The position numbers and the translations under genes were made by a program. A stretch of 64,000 bases of DNA, from positions 372,001-436,000 of the forward strand of contig JBBRNP010000002.1 of assembly GCA_038230255.1 (NCBI GenBank), given 5' to 3'. The notes under the pieces were generated by a model. The model did no database searches, was not told the origin of the DNA, and saw only the letters and a program-made list of their open reading frames with translations. Source of the DNA: AV40 sp038230255 (GTDB lineage Bacteria; Verrucomicrobiota; Verrucomicrobiia; Chthoniobacterales; UBA10450). Of the stretch, positions 48,496 through 56,435 are shown piece after piece (the first letter of the stretch is position 1; every line of letters begins with the position of its first letter).

Positions 48496-49749
48496 ATGCG
48501 CACCCGATTCTTCTTGTCTTCGTTCCTTTATGCAGCCCTGACCTGCAGCCTCGCATTCGCCGCCAAACCGACACCCCCTCCAAAAGCGGCCGTGACTGCG
48601 ACACCGGCGACGACCGTTTCCAAGCCGGTGGTCGATCAAACCGCGCAGACGATCATCTACTGCTATCATCGTTTGGTCGACAAAGTCCGATATGCCGGGA
48701 CTGAGATCACGCCGGCGGCATTTGAAGCGCAGATGAAAGAGCTCAAGGATCGCGGCATCACCGTGATCAGTTTACAGGATTTGCTCGCTTGGAAGCGCGG
48801 CGAAAAAAATATCCCGCCTCGCTGCGCGGTGATCACGTTCGATGACGGCTGGAAATCCCAGTACGAAGTCGCCTGGCCGATCATGAAAAAGTTCGGCTAC
48901 ACCTTTACCATGTTCATTTATACCGAAGGCGTCGCTGGTGGCAGCCTTGGTGGTGGACAAGCCATTACTTGGGAAATGCTTGCCGATATGCGCGATAACG
49001 GAATCGACATCGAAGCGCACTCCGCCACGCACCAGGATTTACGCGAAGGTCACAACGTCATGATCATCGAACCCGGCAACAAAAGGACCAAAAAGAAACT
49101 GACCGGCGCCGATTACGAGAAATGGATCCAGAACGAAGTTGTCGGCAGTAAGCAACTGCTCGAGCAACGGCTCGGCATCAAGATCAACTGTTTTGCTGTG
49201 CCATTTGGTAATTACAACGAGCGCGTCAAGGAAATCGCGCGCAATGCCGGCTACGAAGCCATGTTTACTGTTTACGGCCAGCCAATTACTTACACCTCAC
49301 CGATGGACGCGCTTGGCCGCTACGCGATCGAAGCGAACAAGCCGAAGGTGTTTGAAGATGCGGTAAAAATGATCGCGACTTCGGGCGGTGGCCCCGGCGG
49401 GCCGGCCGTTGCCGTAGTAGGCGCGCAGAATTTGTCGACTGAACCGGCCGACGGCACAACCGTTCGCAGCGCCCTACCGCTAATCAAGGCGAACCTGAGT
49501 TCGATCGGGCAGATTGATCCCGCCAGTGTGCAATTGCGAATCAGCGGCCTAGGAGTTGTCCCGGCATCGTTTGATCCAAAGACCGGCGTGGTTTCCTATC
49601 AGGTGACGCAAAAACTGCGCGACAAAAACTGCACCGTGATTTTGACGGCGAAATCCGGCGACAAAAAAATCGAAGTCCATTGGACGTTCGGAATCGATGA
49701 GTCCGGCGCGGCAGCGTCGGGAACTCCGGTCGCGCCACCGAAGAAATGA
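48496..49749 (+). CDS. polysaccharide deacetylase (NodB domain) with C-terminal Ig-like domain
   Basis: 417 residues. Signal peptide FFLSSFLYAALTCSLAFAAK, a Thr/Pro/Ala linker, then the NodB domain: IIYCYHRLVD, CAVITFDDGWKSQYEV (catalytic Asp and metal-binding Asp), IDIEAHSATHQDL (metal-binding His pair) and FAVPFGNYNERVKEIARNAG. The C-terminal ~100 residues (LSTEPADGTTVRSALPLIKA.. VHWTFGID) look like a bacterial Ig-like strand domain. De-N-acetylates a cell-envelope or EPS amino sugar. It is separated from ffh by a palindromic element. Confidence 0.92.
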   Translation: MRTRFFLSSFLYAALTCSLAFAAKPTPPPKAAVTATPATTVSKPVVDQTAQTIIYCYHRLVDKVRYAGTEITPAAFEAQMKELKDRGITVISLQDLLAWKRGEKNIPPRCAVITFDDGWKSQYEVAWPIMKKFGYTFTMFIYTEGVAGGSLGGGQAITWEMLADMRDNGIDIEAHSATHQDLREGHNVMIIEPGNKRTKKKLTGADYEKWIQNEVVGSKQLLEQRLGIKINCFAVPFGNYNERVKEIARNAGYEAMFTVYGQPITYTSPMDALGRYAIEANKPKVFEDAVKMIATSGGGPGGPAVAVVGAQNLSTEPADGTTVRSALPLIKANLSSIGQIDPASVQLRISGLGVVPASFDPKTGVVSYQVTQKLRDKNCTVILTAKSGDKKIEVHWTFGIDESGAAASGTPVAPPKK

Positions 49750-49752
49750 ATT

Positions 49753-49813
49753 TGGAGGGGCACGCGCTGTCGTGCCCCAAAATTTAGGCGCCGACAGCGC
49801 GGCGCCCTCCAAC
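49753..49813. repeat. palindromic element, ttggaggg type, copy 1
   Basis: Ends ttggaggg / ccctccaa, with two internal hairpins (ggggcacg..cgtgcccc; gcgccgacagcgcggcgc). Close relative at 60120-60180. It lies 7 bases before the ffh start. Confidence 0.78.
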
Positions 49814-49819
49814 CCGATT

Positions 49820-51141
49820 ATGTTTTCGCAACTGGGCGACAAGCTGCAGGAGATCTTTAAGGATCTTCGCGGCCACGGGAAACGATCAGCGAGGCGAACA
49901 TCGACGCCGCGCTACGGCAAGTTCGTTTCGCGCTGCTCGAAGCCGATGTCGATTTTGAAGTCGCCAAGACATTCATCGCGCGGGTCAAAGGAAAGGCGCT
50001 CGGCGAAGCCGTGCTCCGCAGCATCACGCCCGGTCAGCAGATCGTTAAGATTTTTTACGACGAATTGTCGATCTTACTGGGCGCCGACGCCGCGCCGTTA
50101 AATCTTGGAGAACCTCACCGCATTCTCATTGTCGGCCTGAACGGTTCCGGCAAAACAACTTCTGCGGCGAAACTTGCGCGATTGCTGAAGAGACAAGGGC
50201 GCAGTCCGAACTTGGTTGCACTCGATTTGGAACGGCCGGCAGCGATCGAGCAACTAGCCACGCTTGGAAAACAAATCGACGTTCCGGTTTTTACGCCGAA
50301 TCTGGACGAGAAGAATGTGCAACGCGCGGCAGCGGCCGCGCTCGAATGGCACGAGCGAGCGGGAGGTAACATCAACATTTTCGACACCGCTGGCCGCCAG
50401 GAAGTCGACGTCGCGCTGGTTGAGGAAATCCAACAACTAAAGAGATTCCTGCAGCCGCAGGAAACGCTGCTGGTCGTCGATGCGGCAACCGGGCAGCAAG
50501 CGGTTAGCGTTGCAACGCACTTCAACGCGGCCTTAGAAATTACCGGCATCATTTTGACCAAGCTCGATGGCGACGCCCGCGGCGGCGCAGCGTTGTCGAT
50601 GCGCGAAGTGACGCAGCGGCCGATCAAATTCGTCGGCACCGGCGAAAAGCTCGATCAGTTTGAAGCGTTCGTTCCCGAGCGTCTGGCCGGCCGGATTCTC
50701 GGGATGGGCGACGTGGTTGGTCTGGTCGAAAAAGCAGTCGAAACGATCGAGATCGAAGACGCGGAGCGCCTGGAAAGTAAACTGCGGAACGCGTCGTTCG
50801 ATTTCAACGATTTCCTGGGCCAGTTCCAAATGCTCCGGAAAATGGGGCCGCTCGAAAATGTGCTTGGCATGCTACCGGGCATGAGTAACGTGCAGGGCCT
50901 CTCGGTTGACGAGAAGCAGCTCAAGCGCACGGAAGCCATCGTGCTTTCGATGACCAGCGAGGAGCGGACCCGCCCCGACATTTTAAATGCGCGGCGTCGT
51001 CAGCGGATCGCTCGCGGCAGCGGCTCAACCGTCACAGAGGTGAACGACTTGGTCCGCCGCTTCGATCAGATGAAAAAGATGATGAAGAACGCGGGCAAAA
51101 TGAAGAAGATGATGGCGCAAATGGCGCGAATGAAAAAATAA
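49820..51141 (+). pseudogene. ffh: signal recognition particle protein Ffh, frameshifted as read
   Basis: From ATG 49820 the frame reads FSQLGDKLQEIFKDLRGHGK and then breaks at 49883: the next codons of the N domain (ISEANIDAALRQVRFALLEA) are in another frame, consistent with loss of four bases (expected GHGKLTISEA). Everything after is intact: G-domain ILIVGLNGSGKTTSAAKLAR, VALDLERPAAIEQL, IFDTAGRQEVD, TKLDGDARGGAALS, and the Met-rich M domain (QMKKMMKNAGKMKKMMAQMA). Ffh binds signal peptides and 4.5S RNA and is essential, so a sequencing or assembly error, or a recent lesion, is likely. First gene of an ffh-rpsP-khpA-trmD operon; rpsP follows after 1 base. Confidence 0.88.
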
Positions 51142-51142
51142 T

Positions 51143-51550
51143 ATGGCAGTCGCAATCAGATTACGAAGAGAAGGCTCGTTAAACCGCCCCTATTTTAAAG
51201 TGGTGGTTGCGGACAAACGTAGCCCGCGCGATGGAAAATTTATTGAGATCGTGGGCACCTACGACCCGAAAAAGACCGGACAAAACAGCACTTTGAAGCT
51301 TGATCGGATCGAACATTGGATCAGCAAAGGTGCGCAGCCCTCGGATACGGTGCGCAGTTTGATCAAGAAAACGAAGAACCCGGAAGCCGCCGCAAAGAAA
51401 GCCGCGGCCAAGGCGGCGAAAAAACCCGCACCGGCTCCACCAGCGGCGCCCGCTCCAGTTGAAACTCAACCAGCGGCCCCGGCGACGCCGGCGGTAGCGG
51501 AGGCGCCACCTCCGCCGGCAGAAACTCCGACTTCTCCTGAGTCGACATGA
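51143..51550 (+). CDS. rpsP: 30S ribosomal protein S16 with long C-terminal extension
   Basis: 135 residues. The first ~80 are a standard S16: VAIRLRREGSLNRPYFKVVV, DKRSPRDGKFIEIVGTYDPK, LDRIEHWISKGAQPSDTVRS. S16 is normally 80-90 residues. Here a further ~50-residue Lys/Ala then Pro/Ala-rich tail follows (AKKAAAKAAKKPAPAPPAAP). Assembles into the 30S body. Its stop overlaps the khpA start by four bases (ATGA). Confidence 0.95.
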   Translation: MAVAIRLRREGSLNRPYFKVVVADKRSPRDGKFIEIVGTYDPKKTGQNSTLKLDRIEHWISKGAQPSDTVRSLIKKTKNPEAAAKKAAAKAAKKPAPAPPAAPAPVETQPAAPATPAVAEAPPPPAETPTSPEST

Positions 51551-51777
51551 AGGAATTCCTCGAGTTCATCATTCGACAACTCGTGGAATTTCCTGACGAC
51601 ATGGTGCTGACGGAAATTCCGAACGGCAAAATGACGATTTTCAAAGTGCAGCTGCGCCAAAGCGACGTCGGCCGCATCATCGGGCGCAACGGCCAAACCA
51701 TTCACGCGATCCGCGCCATGCTGAATAGCTCCGCGTCGCGCCACGGGCAACGCGCTACGCTCGAGATCGTCGAATAG
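51547..51777 (+). CDS. khpA: KH-domain RNA-binding protein KhpA
   Basis: 76 residues, a single KH domain with the GxxG loop in VGRIIGRNGQTIHAIRAML and the N-terminal helix FLEFIIRQLVEFPDDM. KhpA binds RNA, often with KhpB, and is coded between rpsP and trmD in many bacteria, as here. Translation is coupled to rpsP through the ATGA overlap. Confidence 0.93.
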   Translation: MKEFLEFIIRQLVEFPDDMVLTEIPNGKMTIFKVQLRQSDVGRIIGRNGQTIHAIRAMLNSSASRHGQRATLEIVE

Positions 51778-51778
51778 G

Positions 51779-51847
51779 TTGTAGCTGCCGATGTCCTCAT
51801 CGGCAGTCCTAAAACATTCCTGCCGCCAGGGACGGCGGCAGCTACAA
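51779..51847. repeat. palindromic element, ttgtagctgccg type
   Basis: Ends ttgtagctgcc / ggcagctacaa, with internal hairpins (tgccgatg..catcggca and tgccgcc..ggcggca). Starts 2 bases after the khpA stop, so it may modulate read-through to trmD. Confidence 0.75.
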
Positions 51848-51863
51848 CGCCCTCATTCAGGAT

Positions 51864-51895
51864 TGGACGTTCGGCGTTGGGCGTTCGACGTTTTC
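51864..51895. repeat. heptamer array before trmD
   Basis: gacgttc/ggcgttg/ggcgttc/gacgttt units, ending 5 bases before the trmD ATG. Inverted relative to the array inside trmD at 52131. Confidence 0.85.
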
Positions 51896-51900
51896 TTCTG

Positions 51901-52614
51901 ATGAAGATCGACATCCTCACTTTGTTTCCCGAAATCTGCCGCGCGCCGCTGAGCGAGAGCATGATGAAGCGGGCTCAGGAAAGCAAAACTGTCGATCTTC
52001 GTATTCATAATCTGCGCGATTGGACCACCGACAAACATCATGTCGTCGATGATGCGCCGTTTGGCGGCGGGCAGGGGATGGTGATGAAGCCGGAGCCGAT
52101 TTTTGCGGCGGTTGAAGAGTTGAAACAGAAAACGTCCAACGCTCAACGTCCAACGCCCAACGTCGAAATGCGGAAATCGAAAGTGATTTTAATGAGTCCG
52201 GCTGGGAAAAGACTAGACCAGAAAATGGCGACAGATCTTTCGAAACAATCGCATCTTATCGTCATTTGCGGTCACTACGAAGGCGTCGACCAGCGCGTGA
52301 TCGAGCATCTTGTCGATCTTGAGATTTCGATCGGTGATTATGTTCTGACGAATGGTGCGATCGCGGCCGTAGTTCTGGTGGATGCCGTCGTGCGGTTATT
52401 GCCAGGCGTTCTTGGTCACGAACATTCCGCGACCGACGATTCATTTAGCACCGGATTGCTCGAAGGGCCGCAGTACACCCGGCCGGCAGAATTTCGCGGG
52501 TGGAAAATTCCCGATGTTCTGCTCTCGGGAAATCATGCCGAGATCGCGAAGTGGCGAAAAGAGCAGGCGCTCAAGCGCACGAAGAAAAATCGCCCCGATC
52601 TCCTAGATTGCTAA
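51901..52614 (+). CDS. trmD: tRNA (guanine-N1)-methyltransferase TrmD
   Basis: 237 residues from ATG 51901 (KIDILTLFPEI); the longer frame from 51877 is translated array. TrmD methylates G37 of tRNAs with a GNN-type anticodon context. The SPOUT-fold marks are present: APFGGGQGMVMKPEPIF, KVILMSPAGKRLDQKM, LIVICGHYEGVDQRVIEHL, SIGDYVLTNGAIAAVVLVDA and LLEGPQYTRPAEFRGWKIPD. A caacgtc array runs in frame at about residues 76-88 (KTSNAQRPTPNVEM) in a loop that is shorter in E. coli TrmD. The methyltransferase core is otherwise normal. Confidence 0.95.
   Translation: MKIDILTLFPEICRAPLSESMMKRAQESKTVDLRIHNLRDWTTDKHHVVDDAPFGGGQGMVMKPEPIFAAVEELKQKTSNAQRPTPNVEMRKSKVILMSPAGKRLDQKMATDLSKQSHLIVICGHYEGVDQRVIEHLVDLEISIGDYVLTNGAIAAVVLVDAVVRLLPGVLGHEHSATDDSFSTGLLEGPQYTRPAEFRGWKIPDVLLSGNHAEIAKWRKEQALKRTKKNRPDLLDC
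52131..52165. repeat. in-frame heptamer array in trmD
   Basis: Five units (caacgct, caacgtc, caacgcc type), inverted relative to the array just before the gene. Length keeps the frame open. Confidence 0.88.
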
Positions 52615-52621
52615 TCAGGCA

Positions 52622-52733
52622 TTGTCATCCCGAGCGCAAGCGAGGGATCTCACAGTCGAAGTGCGCGATACGCTGATTAAATTGCGTGATACACGAAGTG
52701 GGAGAGATGCTTCACTTCGTTCAGGATGACAAC
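52622..52733. mobile_element. MITE-like element, short type, copy 1
   Basis: Termini ttgtcatcccga and ttcaggatgacaa are imperfect inverted repeats. The first ~29 bases are identical to the element at 58680. No coding capacity. Confidence 0.78.
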
Positions 52734-52749
52734 GTTAGAAAAGGCTCGA

Positions 52750-53994
52750 TTATTCGCGCACTTTACCCATCACGATGCAGGCGTTAATCCCGCCGAAGCC
52801 GAACGAATTGCTCATTACGTAATTCAATTCAGCGGCGCGGCCGTGATTTGGCACGACGTCCAGATCGCACGCCGGATCGGGATTTTGATAATTGATCGTC
52901 GGCGGCACCCATTGTCGATCTAACGCCAGCGCGCAGAGCGCGGCCTCGATCGCACCCGTAGCGCCGAGCGGATGCGCGTGGTAACCCTTCGTTCCGCTCA
53001 CCGGAATTTTTTTGGCGCGTTCACCCAAGACTTCTTTGATCGACATCGTCTCCGCGCTGTCGTTCAGCTGCGTCGAGCTGGCGTGAGCATTTACGTAATC
53101 GATTTGGTCGGGCGCGACTTGCGCGTCAGCCAGCGCATCGCGCATCGCGCGAATGCACGAATCACCGGTCGGTAACGGCGTCGTCATGTGAAACGCGTCG
53201 TTGTTGAGGCTGTAGCCGAGGACTTCGGCGTAAATTTTCGCGCCGCGCGCCCGCGCGTGTTCCAGCTCTTCGAGAACCAACGATGCCGCGCCTTCGCCCA
53301 TCACAAATCCGTCGCGCAATTTGTCGAACGGCCGAGATGCGAGGTTCGGATCGTCGGAACGGCTCATCGTTTTGATAATGTCGAACGCGCCGACGGTGAT
53401 CGCGGTCAGCGGCGCTTCGGCGCCTCCGGCCACCACAACATCGACAAAATTGTCGCGAATGTAACGAAGGGCTTCCCCAACTGAGACGGTGCCGCTGGCA
53501 CAACTGTTGGAATTAGTCGTGCCGACTCCGCGAAATCCAAAATCGATCGCGATATTCGAATGGGCTGAGCCGCCGAAAACTTGTACCGCCAGCGTCGGTT
53601 GAACTCCGCGTGCGCCCTTCTTCAAAAAGCGAATGTATTGCTCTTCCGCTTTGCAAACGCCGCCGAGCGCGGTGCCGAAGCTGACCCCGATCCGGTCTTG
53701 CGGTTTGTCGTGCGAATATTCGATTCCAGCGTCATCGAGCGCAAGTTTGGCGGATGCGACTGAGAATTGGGCGTAGCGATCGAGTCGCTTCAAACGATGT
53801 GTCGGAAAAAATTGTTCCGGATCCCAATCACGAATCTCGCCGGCGACGCGCACCCCGAACCCGCTCGCGTCGAAACTTGAAATCGGTCCGATCCCGGTTT
53901 TCTCCGCCAGGATCCCTTTCCAGAAGCCATCGACGCCTTTGCCAATGCAAGTGATCGGGCCCAGGCCGGTGATGACAACGCGTCGTCGGTTCAT
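52750..53994 (-). CDS. fabF: beta-ketoacyl-ACP synthase II
   Basis: 414 residues. RRVVITGLGPITCIGKGVDG at the N-terminus, active-site Cys165 in TNSNSCASGTVSVGEAL, first His in VNAHASSTQLNDSAE, second His in KGYHAHPLGATGAIEAALC and GGINACIVMG at the end. Condenses malonyl-ACP with acyl-ACP in fatty-acid elongation. It overlaps the upstream START-like gene by four bases, so both may serve one specialised lipid or polyketide-like pathway rather than bulk fatty-acid synthesis. Confidence 0.93.
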   Translation of the reverse strand: MNRRRVVITGLGPITCIGKGVDGFWKGILAEKTGIGPISSFDASGFGVRVAGEIRDWDPEQFFPTHRLKRLDRYAQFSVASAKLALDDAGIEYSHDKPQDRIGVSFGTALGGVCKAEEQYIRFLKKGARGVQPTLAVQVFGGSAHSNIAIDFGFRGVGTTNSNSCASGTVSVGEALRYIRDNFVDVVVAGGAEAPLTAITVGAFDIIKTMSRSDDPNLASRPFDKLRDGFVMGEGAASLVLEELEHARARGAKIYAEVLGYSLNNDAFHMTTPLPTGDSCIRAMRDALADAQVAPDQIDYVNAHASSTQLNDSAETMSIKEVLGERAKKIPVSGTKGYHAHPLGATGAIEAALCALALDRQWVPPTINYQNPDPACDLDVVPNHGRAAELNYVMSNSFGFGGINACIVMGKVRE

Positions 53995-54446
53995 GCAGTT
54001 ACTCTATTTGTTCGCGCTTCCAGGTAATTCTTCATACAGCGCAAAGTTTTGTTGGCAACGTTGTGGGTGAAAAAATCGCCGATGATCGGTTCGGCGAGCG
54101 GCGCCAGCGCGGGAATTCGGAAATGCATATCGTGCACGATTGTCACTAACACGCCGTCCGGTTTCTCCTCGAACGTCCAGACCACGTCCATTCCCTTACT
54201 AAACGCTTTAAGGTGATGGAAATGAACTTCGACTCGGTCGCGATCGATGATTTGCTCGGAAGTCCACTTGATTGGGATGCCGGAACGCCGCGCCGCCATC
54301 ACCACCACATTGCGATTTGGACTGCGCTCGAGATAATGAATGTAGCGATAGTGCGGCAGGATTTTCGGCCATAGCTCCAAATTCGCCGCCGTCTCGAAGA
54401 TCGACATCTTCGGCGCCTGCATAATGATTGAATTCGTTTTGTGCAC
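53991..54446 (-). CDS. SRPBCC (START-like) family protein
   Basis: 151 residues. Pattern of the coenzyme-Q-binding/aromatase-cyclase clan: ANLELWPKILPHYRYIHYLE, DRVEVHFHHLKAFSKGMDVV, VWTFEEKPDGVLVTIVHDMH and a C-terminal amphipathic helix. These proteins bind a hydrophobic ligand in a helix-grip fold. Coupled to fabF through ATGA, which suggests a ligand such as an acyl or polyketide chain. Function not specific. Confidence 0.78.
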   Translation of the reverse strand: MHKTNSIIMQAPKMSIFETAANLELWPKILPHYRYIHYLERSPNRNVVVMAARRSGIPIKWTSEQIIDRDRVEVHFHHLKAFSKGMDVVWTFEEKPDGVLVTIVHDMHFRIPALAPLAEPIIGDFFTHNVANKTLRCMKNYLEARTNRVTA

Positions 54447-54485
54447 TTCAGTTGCGCGGAATTTGAACTACAGTCGCCTCATCCG

Positions 54486-54689
54486 ATGGCGCTGGAAATG
54501 AAAAAAGAATGCGAAAAGTGTGAGCGGCCATTGTCCGCCGACGCCGAAGCTTACATTTGTGTCTATGAATGCACGTTTTGCCGTAAGTGCGCCACTTCGC
54601 TCAGCTCGATTTGCCCAAATTGCGGCGGTGAACTCGTGCGCCGCCCGCGAGCCGGCAAAGTAACGCGAGCGGTTAGCGCCGCGACTTAA
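54486..54689 (+). CDS. DUF1272 zinc-ribbon-like protein
   Basis: 67 residues from the ATG at 54486. Cys pairs KKECEKCERPL, ICVYECTFCRKC and CPNCGGELVRRP make a small zinc-binding fold matching the DUF1272 family as I recall it. Its biological role is unknown. The 3' end overlaps the convergent RibD-like gene by 17 bases. The in-frame codons upstream of 54486 lie across the divergent START gene and are not used. Confidence 0.85.
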   Translation: MALEMKKECEKCERPLSADAEAYICVYECTFCRKCATSLSSICPNCGGELVRRPRAGKVTRAVSAAT

Positions 54690-55410
54690 TCCGATAAGTC
54701 AGAAAACATTCATCGCCCACCACGCGCATGTCGGTCATCAAGCAATGCACACTGGCGGGTAGAAATTCTTTGCTTAACCCGGTGAGCGTTGGCGCGTCTG
54801 CGCCACCGAACAAATAGGGCGCGATCGTGAGATTAAGTTCATCAATCAGTCCGAGCTTGAGTAGCGAACGGAAGAGAATCGGCCCGCCTTCACACGCGAT
54901 CCTGCGAACTTTGTAATCCCGCCGCAAAATCCGCAGCATCTCGCCAGGATCGACATCTTTCGTTTCGCTCAGGTGCAGCGTGACGTTCTTCTCGCGCAAA
55001 GCGGTTCGGACGTCCTTTGGCATTCGTTTGGTCGAGAAAATCAGGATTGGCGAAATATCGGACTGAAAAATCTTCAACTGATGGTCGATCCTTCCTTCGT
55101 TGGAAACGATCACGCGCAAAGGCGCTTTAGTTTGCCCGCGCTTGTTCCGCTCCTCCACCAGCTCTGCCGGCAGACCGAGCCGAACGTTGTCGCGCTTAAG
55201 CGTGCTGTTGCCGATCATCACCGCGTCCGCGAGCGCGCGTTGCCGGAACAAATGCAGTTTGTCTTCCCGCGAAGTGAAATCGACCGGCGTGAAATCGCGT
55301 GTCGTAATTTTTCCGTCCACCGTCATCGCGAGCGTGGCGCTGACGAATGGGCGGTCCGTCCGAGACCGGGGGCGGGTTTTTCGCGCAGCTTTTCTTTTCT
55401 TTCTAATCAT
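54673..55410 (-). CDS. RibD C-terminal-domain reductase
   Basis: 245 residues, the reductase (DHFR-like) half of RibD without the deaminase. RPFVSATLAMTVDGKITTRD, LADAVMIGNSTLKRDNVRLG, RVIVSNEGRID, RIACEGGPILFRSLLKLGLI and DELNLTIAPYLFGGADAPTL. It would use NAD(P)H to reduce the ribosylamino-pyrimidine of riboflavin synthesis or a related pterin-like substrate. A basic N-terminal extension (KKRKAARKTRPRSR) is unusual. The start overlaps the stop of the flippase-like gene (ATGA). Confidence 0.88.
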   Translation of the reverse strand: MIRKKRKAARKTRPRSRTDRPFVSATLAMTVDGKITTRDFTPVDFTSREDKLHLFRQRALADAVMIGNSTLKRDNVRLGLPAELVEERNKRGQTKAPLRVIVSNEGRIDHQLKIFQSDISPILIFSTKRMPKDVRTALREKNVTLHLSETKDVDPGEMLRILRRDYKVRRIACEGGPILFRSLLKLGLIDELNLTIAPYLFGGADAPTLTGLSKEFLPASVHCLMTDMRVVGDECFLTYRIKSRR

Positions 55411-56435
55411 TGCGGCTCGGGGATTTCATGTTCCGCCGTGGCCACTTCCCGCTGCATCTCGCGCAGTTTCACGCGCTTCGCGACTCCGCTCGGTTTGTAG
55501 AAAAAGTAAACGATGCCGCCCGGCGCACAGCAGACCAGAATTACGAGAAAGCTCATCGTTCCGATCAATTTCGCGACCGCAATCGGAACATCACAAAGAT
55601 TGTGGAGCATGATCTGAAGGATTTGTTCGCGCAGGCCAACGCCCGCGAAACTGATCGGCAACGCCGTCAGCGTTCGTTCCACCGGCAGCACCGCAAAAAA
55701 ATCGATCAATTTCACGCCCGCATGAAAAGCGTAGGCGACGCACAGAAAAGTCGTGAACGTGGCAAGATGGGCGACCAGCGAGACTGCGAAGGCGAAGAAC
55801 GTCGCGATCCAATGCCGAGCGTAGAGATGATAAGCCGCTGCGATCTCGATCAATTTTTCGCGGCCCGGAAACTTGTGCGGCAAAAGGTGAAAGAGATTGA
55901 AGCCACTGACAATGAAGCTTGCGATAAGGGCAGAGATCGAAACGCCGAGAACAATGAGCAAAAGCCAGAGCAAATTCCTCGTCTCCTGCGTTCGCGAGAG
56001 TAGATCGAACCGCATACTCACCAGCGTCACCGTGATCGCCACCAGCGCGACCAGCCCGATTAATCGGTCGAAAACAACTGCCAGCAGCGCGCCGGCTTTA
56101 TGCTCGGGCGTCTCCTTAAGAAGGAGATAGCTCTTAATAATATCGCCGCCGGTGCCGCCGGGCAGAAACTGGTTGTAAAACATGCCAATCAAAAAGAGGC
56201 CCGAGAGCCGGGGGAAGTTGAGGCGAATCTTTTGGACGCGGAGTAGAATTTGCCAACGAATAGCGGCCGCGACTTCGACCATCATATAAGCGAGAATCGC
56301 AGCGCCCACCCACCGATAATCCGCGGCCGCCAGCGCGACTTTCATTTGCTGGCGCTGATTGGCGTCGTGAAAGACGTACCAAAGCAGCAGTCCCGTGACC
56401 GACAGCTGAATGATTGTGACGAGAATTTTCTTCAT
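55407..56435 (-). CDS. flippase-like integral membrane protein (LPG synthase TM domain family)
   Basis: 342 residues from the ATG at 56435, which overlaps the stop of the upstream gene. Seven to eight hydrophobic segments. Motifs: RWQILLRVQKIRLNFPRLSG, FLIGMFYNQFLPGGTGGDII, VFDRLIGLVALVAITV and the late ISFAGVGLREQILQIML. These are the conserved features of the UPF0104/AglD/MprF-TM family, which handles or flips lipid-linked compounds. The substrate is not known. It lies in a run with the RibD-like and TIM-barrel genes. Confidence 0.88.
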   Translation of the reverse strand: MKKILVTIIQLSVTGLLLWYVFHDANQRQQMKVALAAADYRWVGAAILAYMMVEVAAAIRWQILLRVQKIRLNFPRLSGLFLIGMFYNQFLPGGTGGDIIKSYLLLKETPEHKAGALLAVVFDRLIGLVALVAITVTLVSMRFDLLSRTQETRNLLWLLLIVLGVSISALIASFIVSGFNLFHLLPHKFPGREKLIEIAAAYHLYARHWIATFFAFAVSLVAHLATFTTFLCVAYAFHAGVKLIDFFAVLPVERTLTALPISFAGVGLREQILQIMLHNLCDVPIAVAKLIGTMSFLVILVCCAPGGIVYFFYKPSGVAKRVKLREMQREVATAEHEIPEPQ

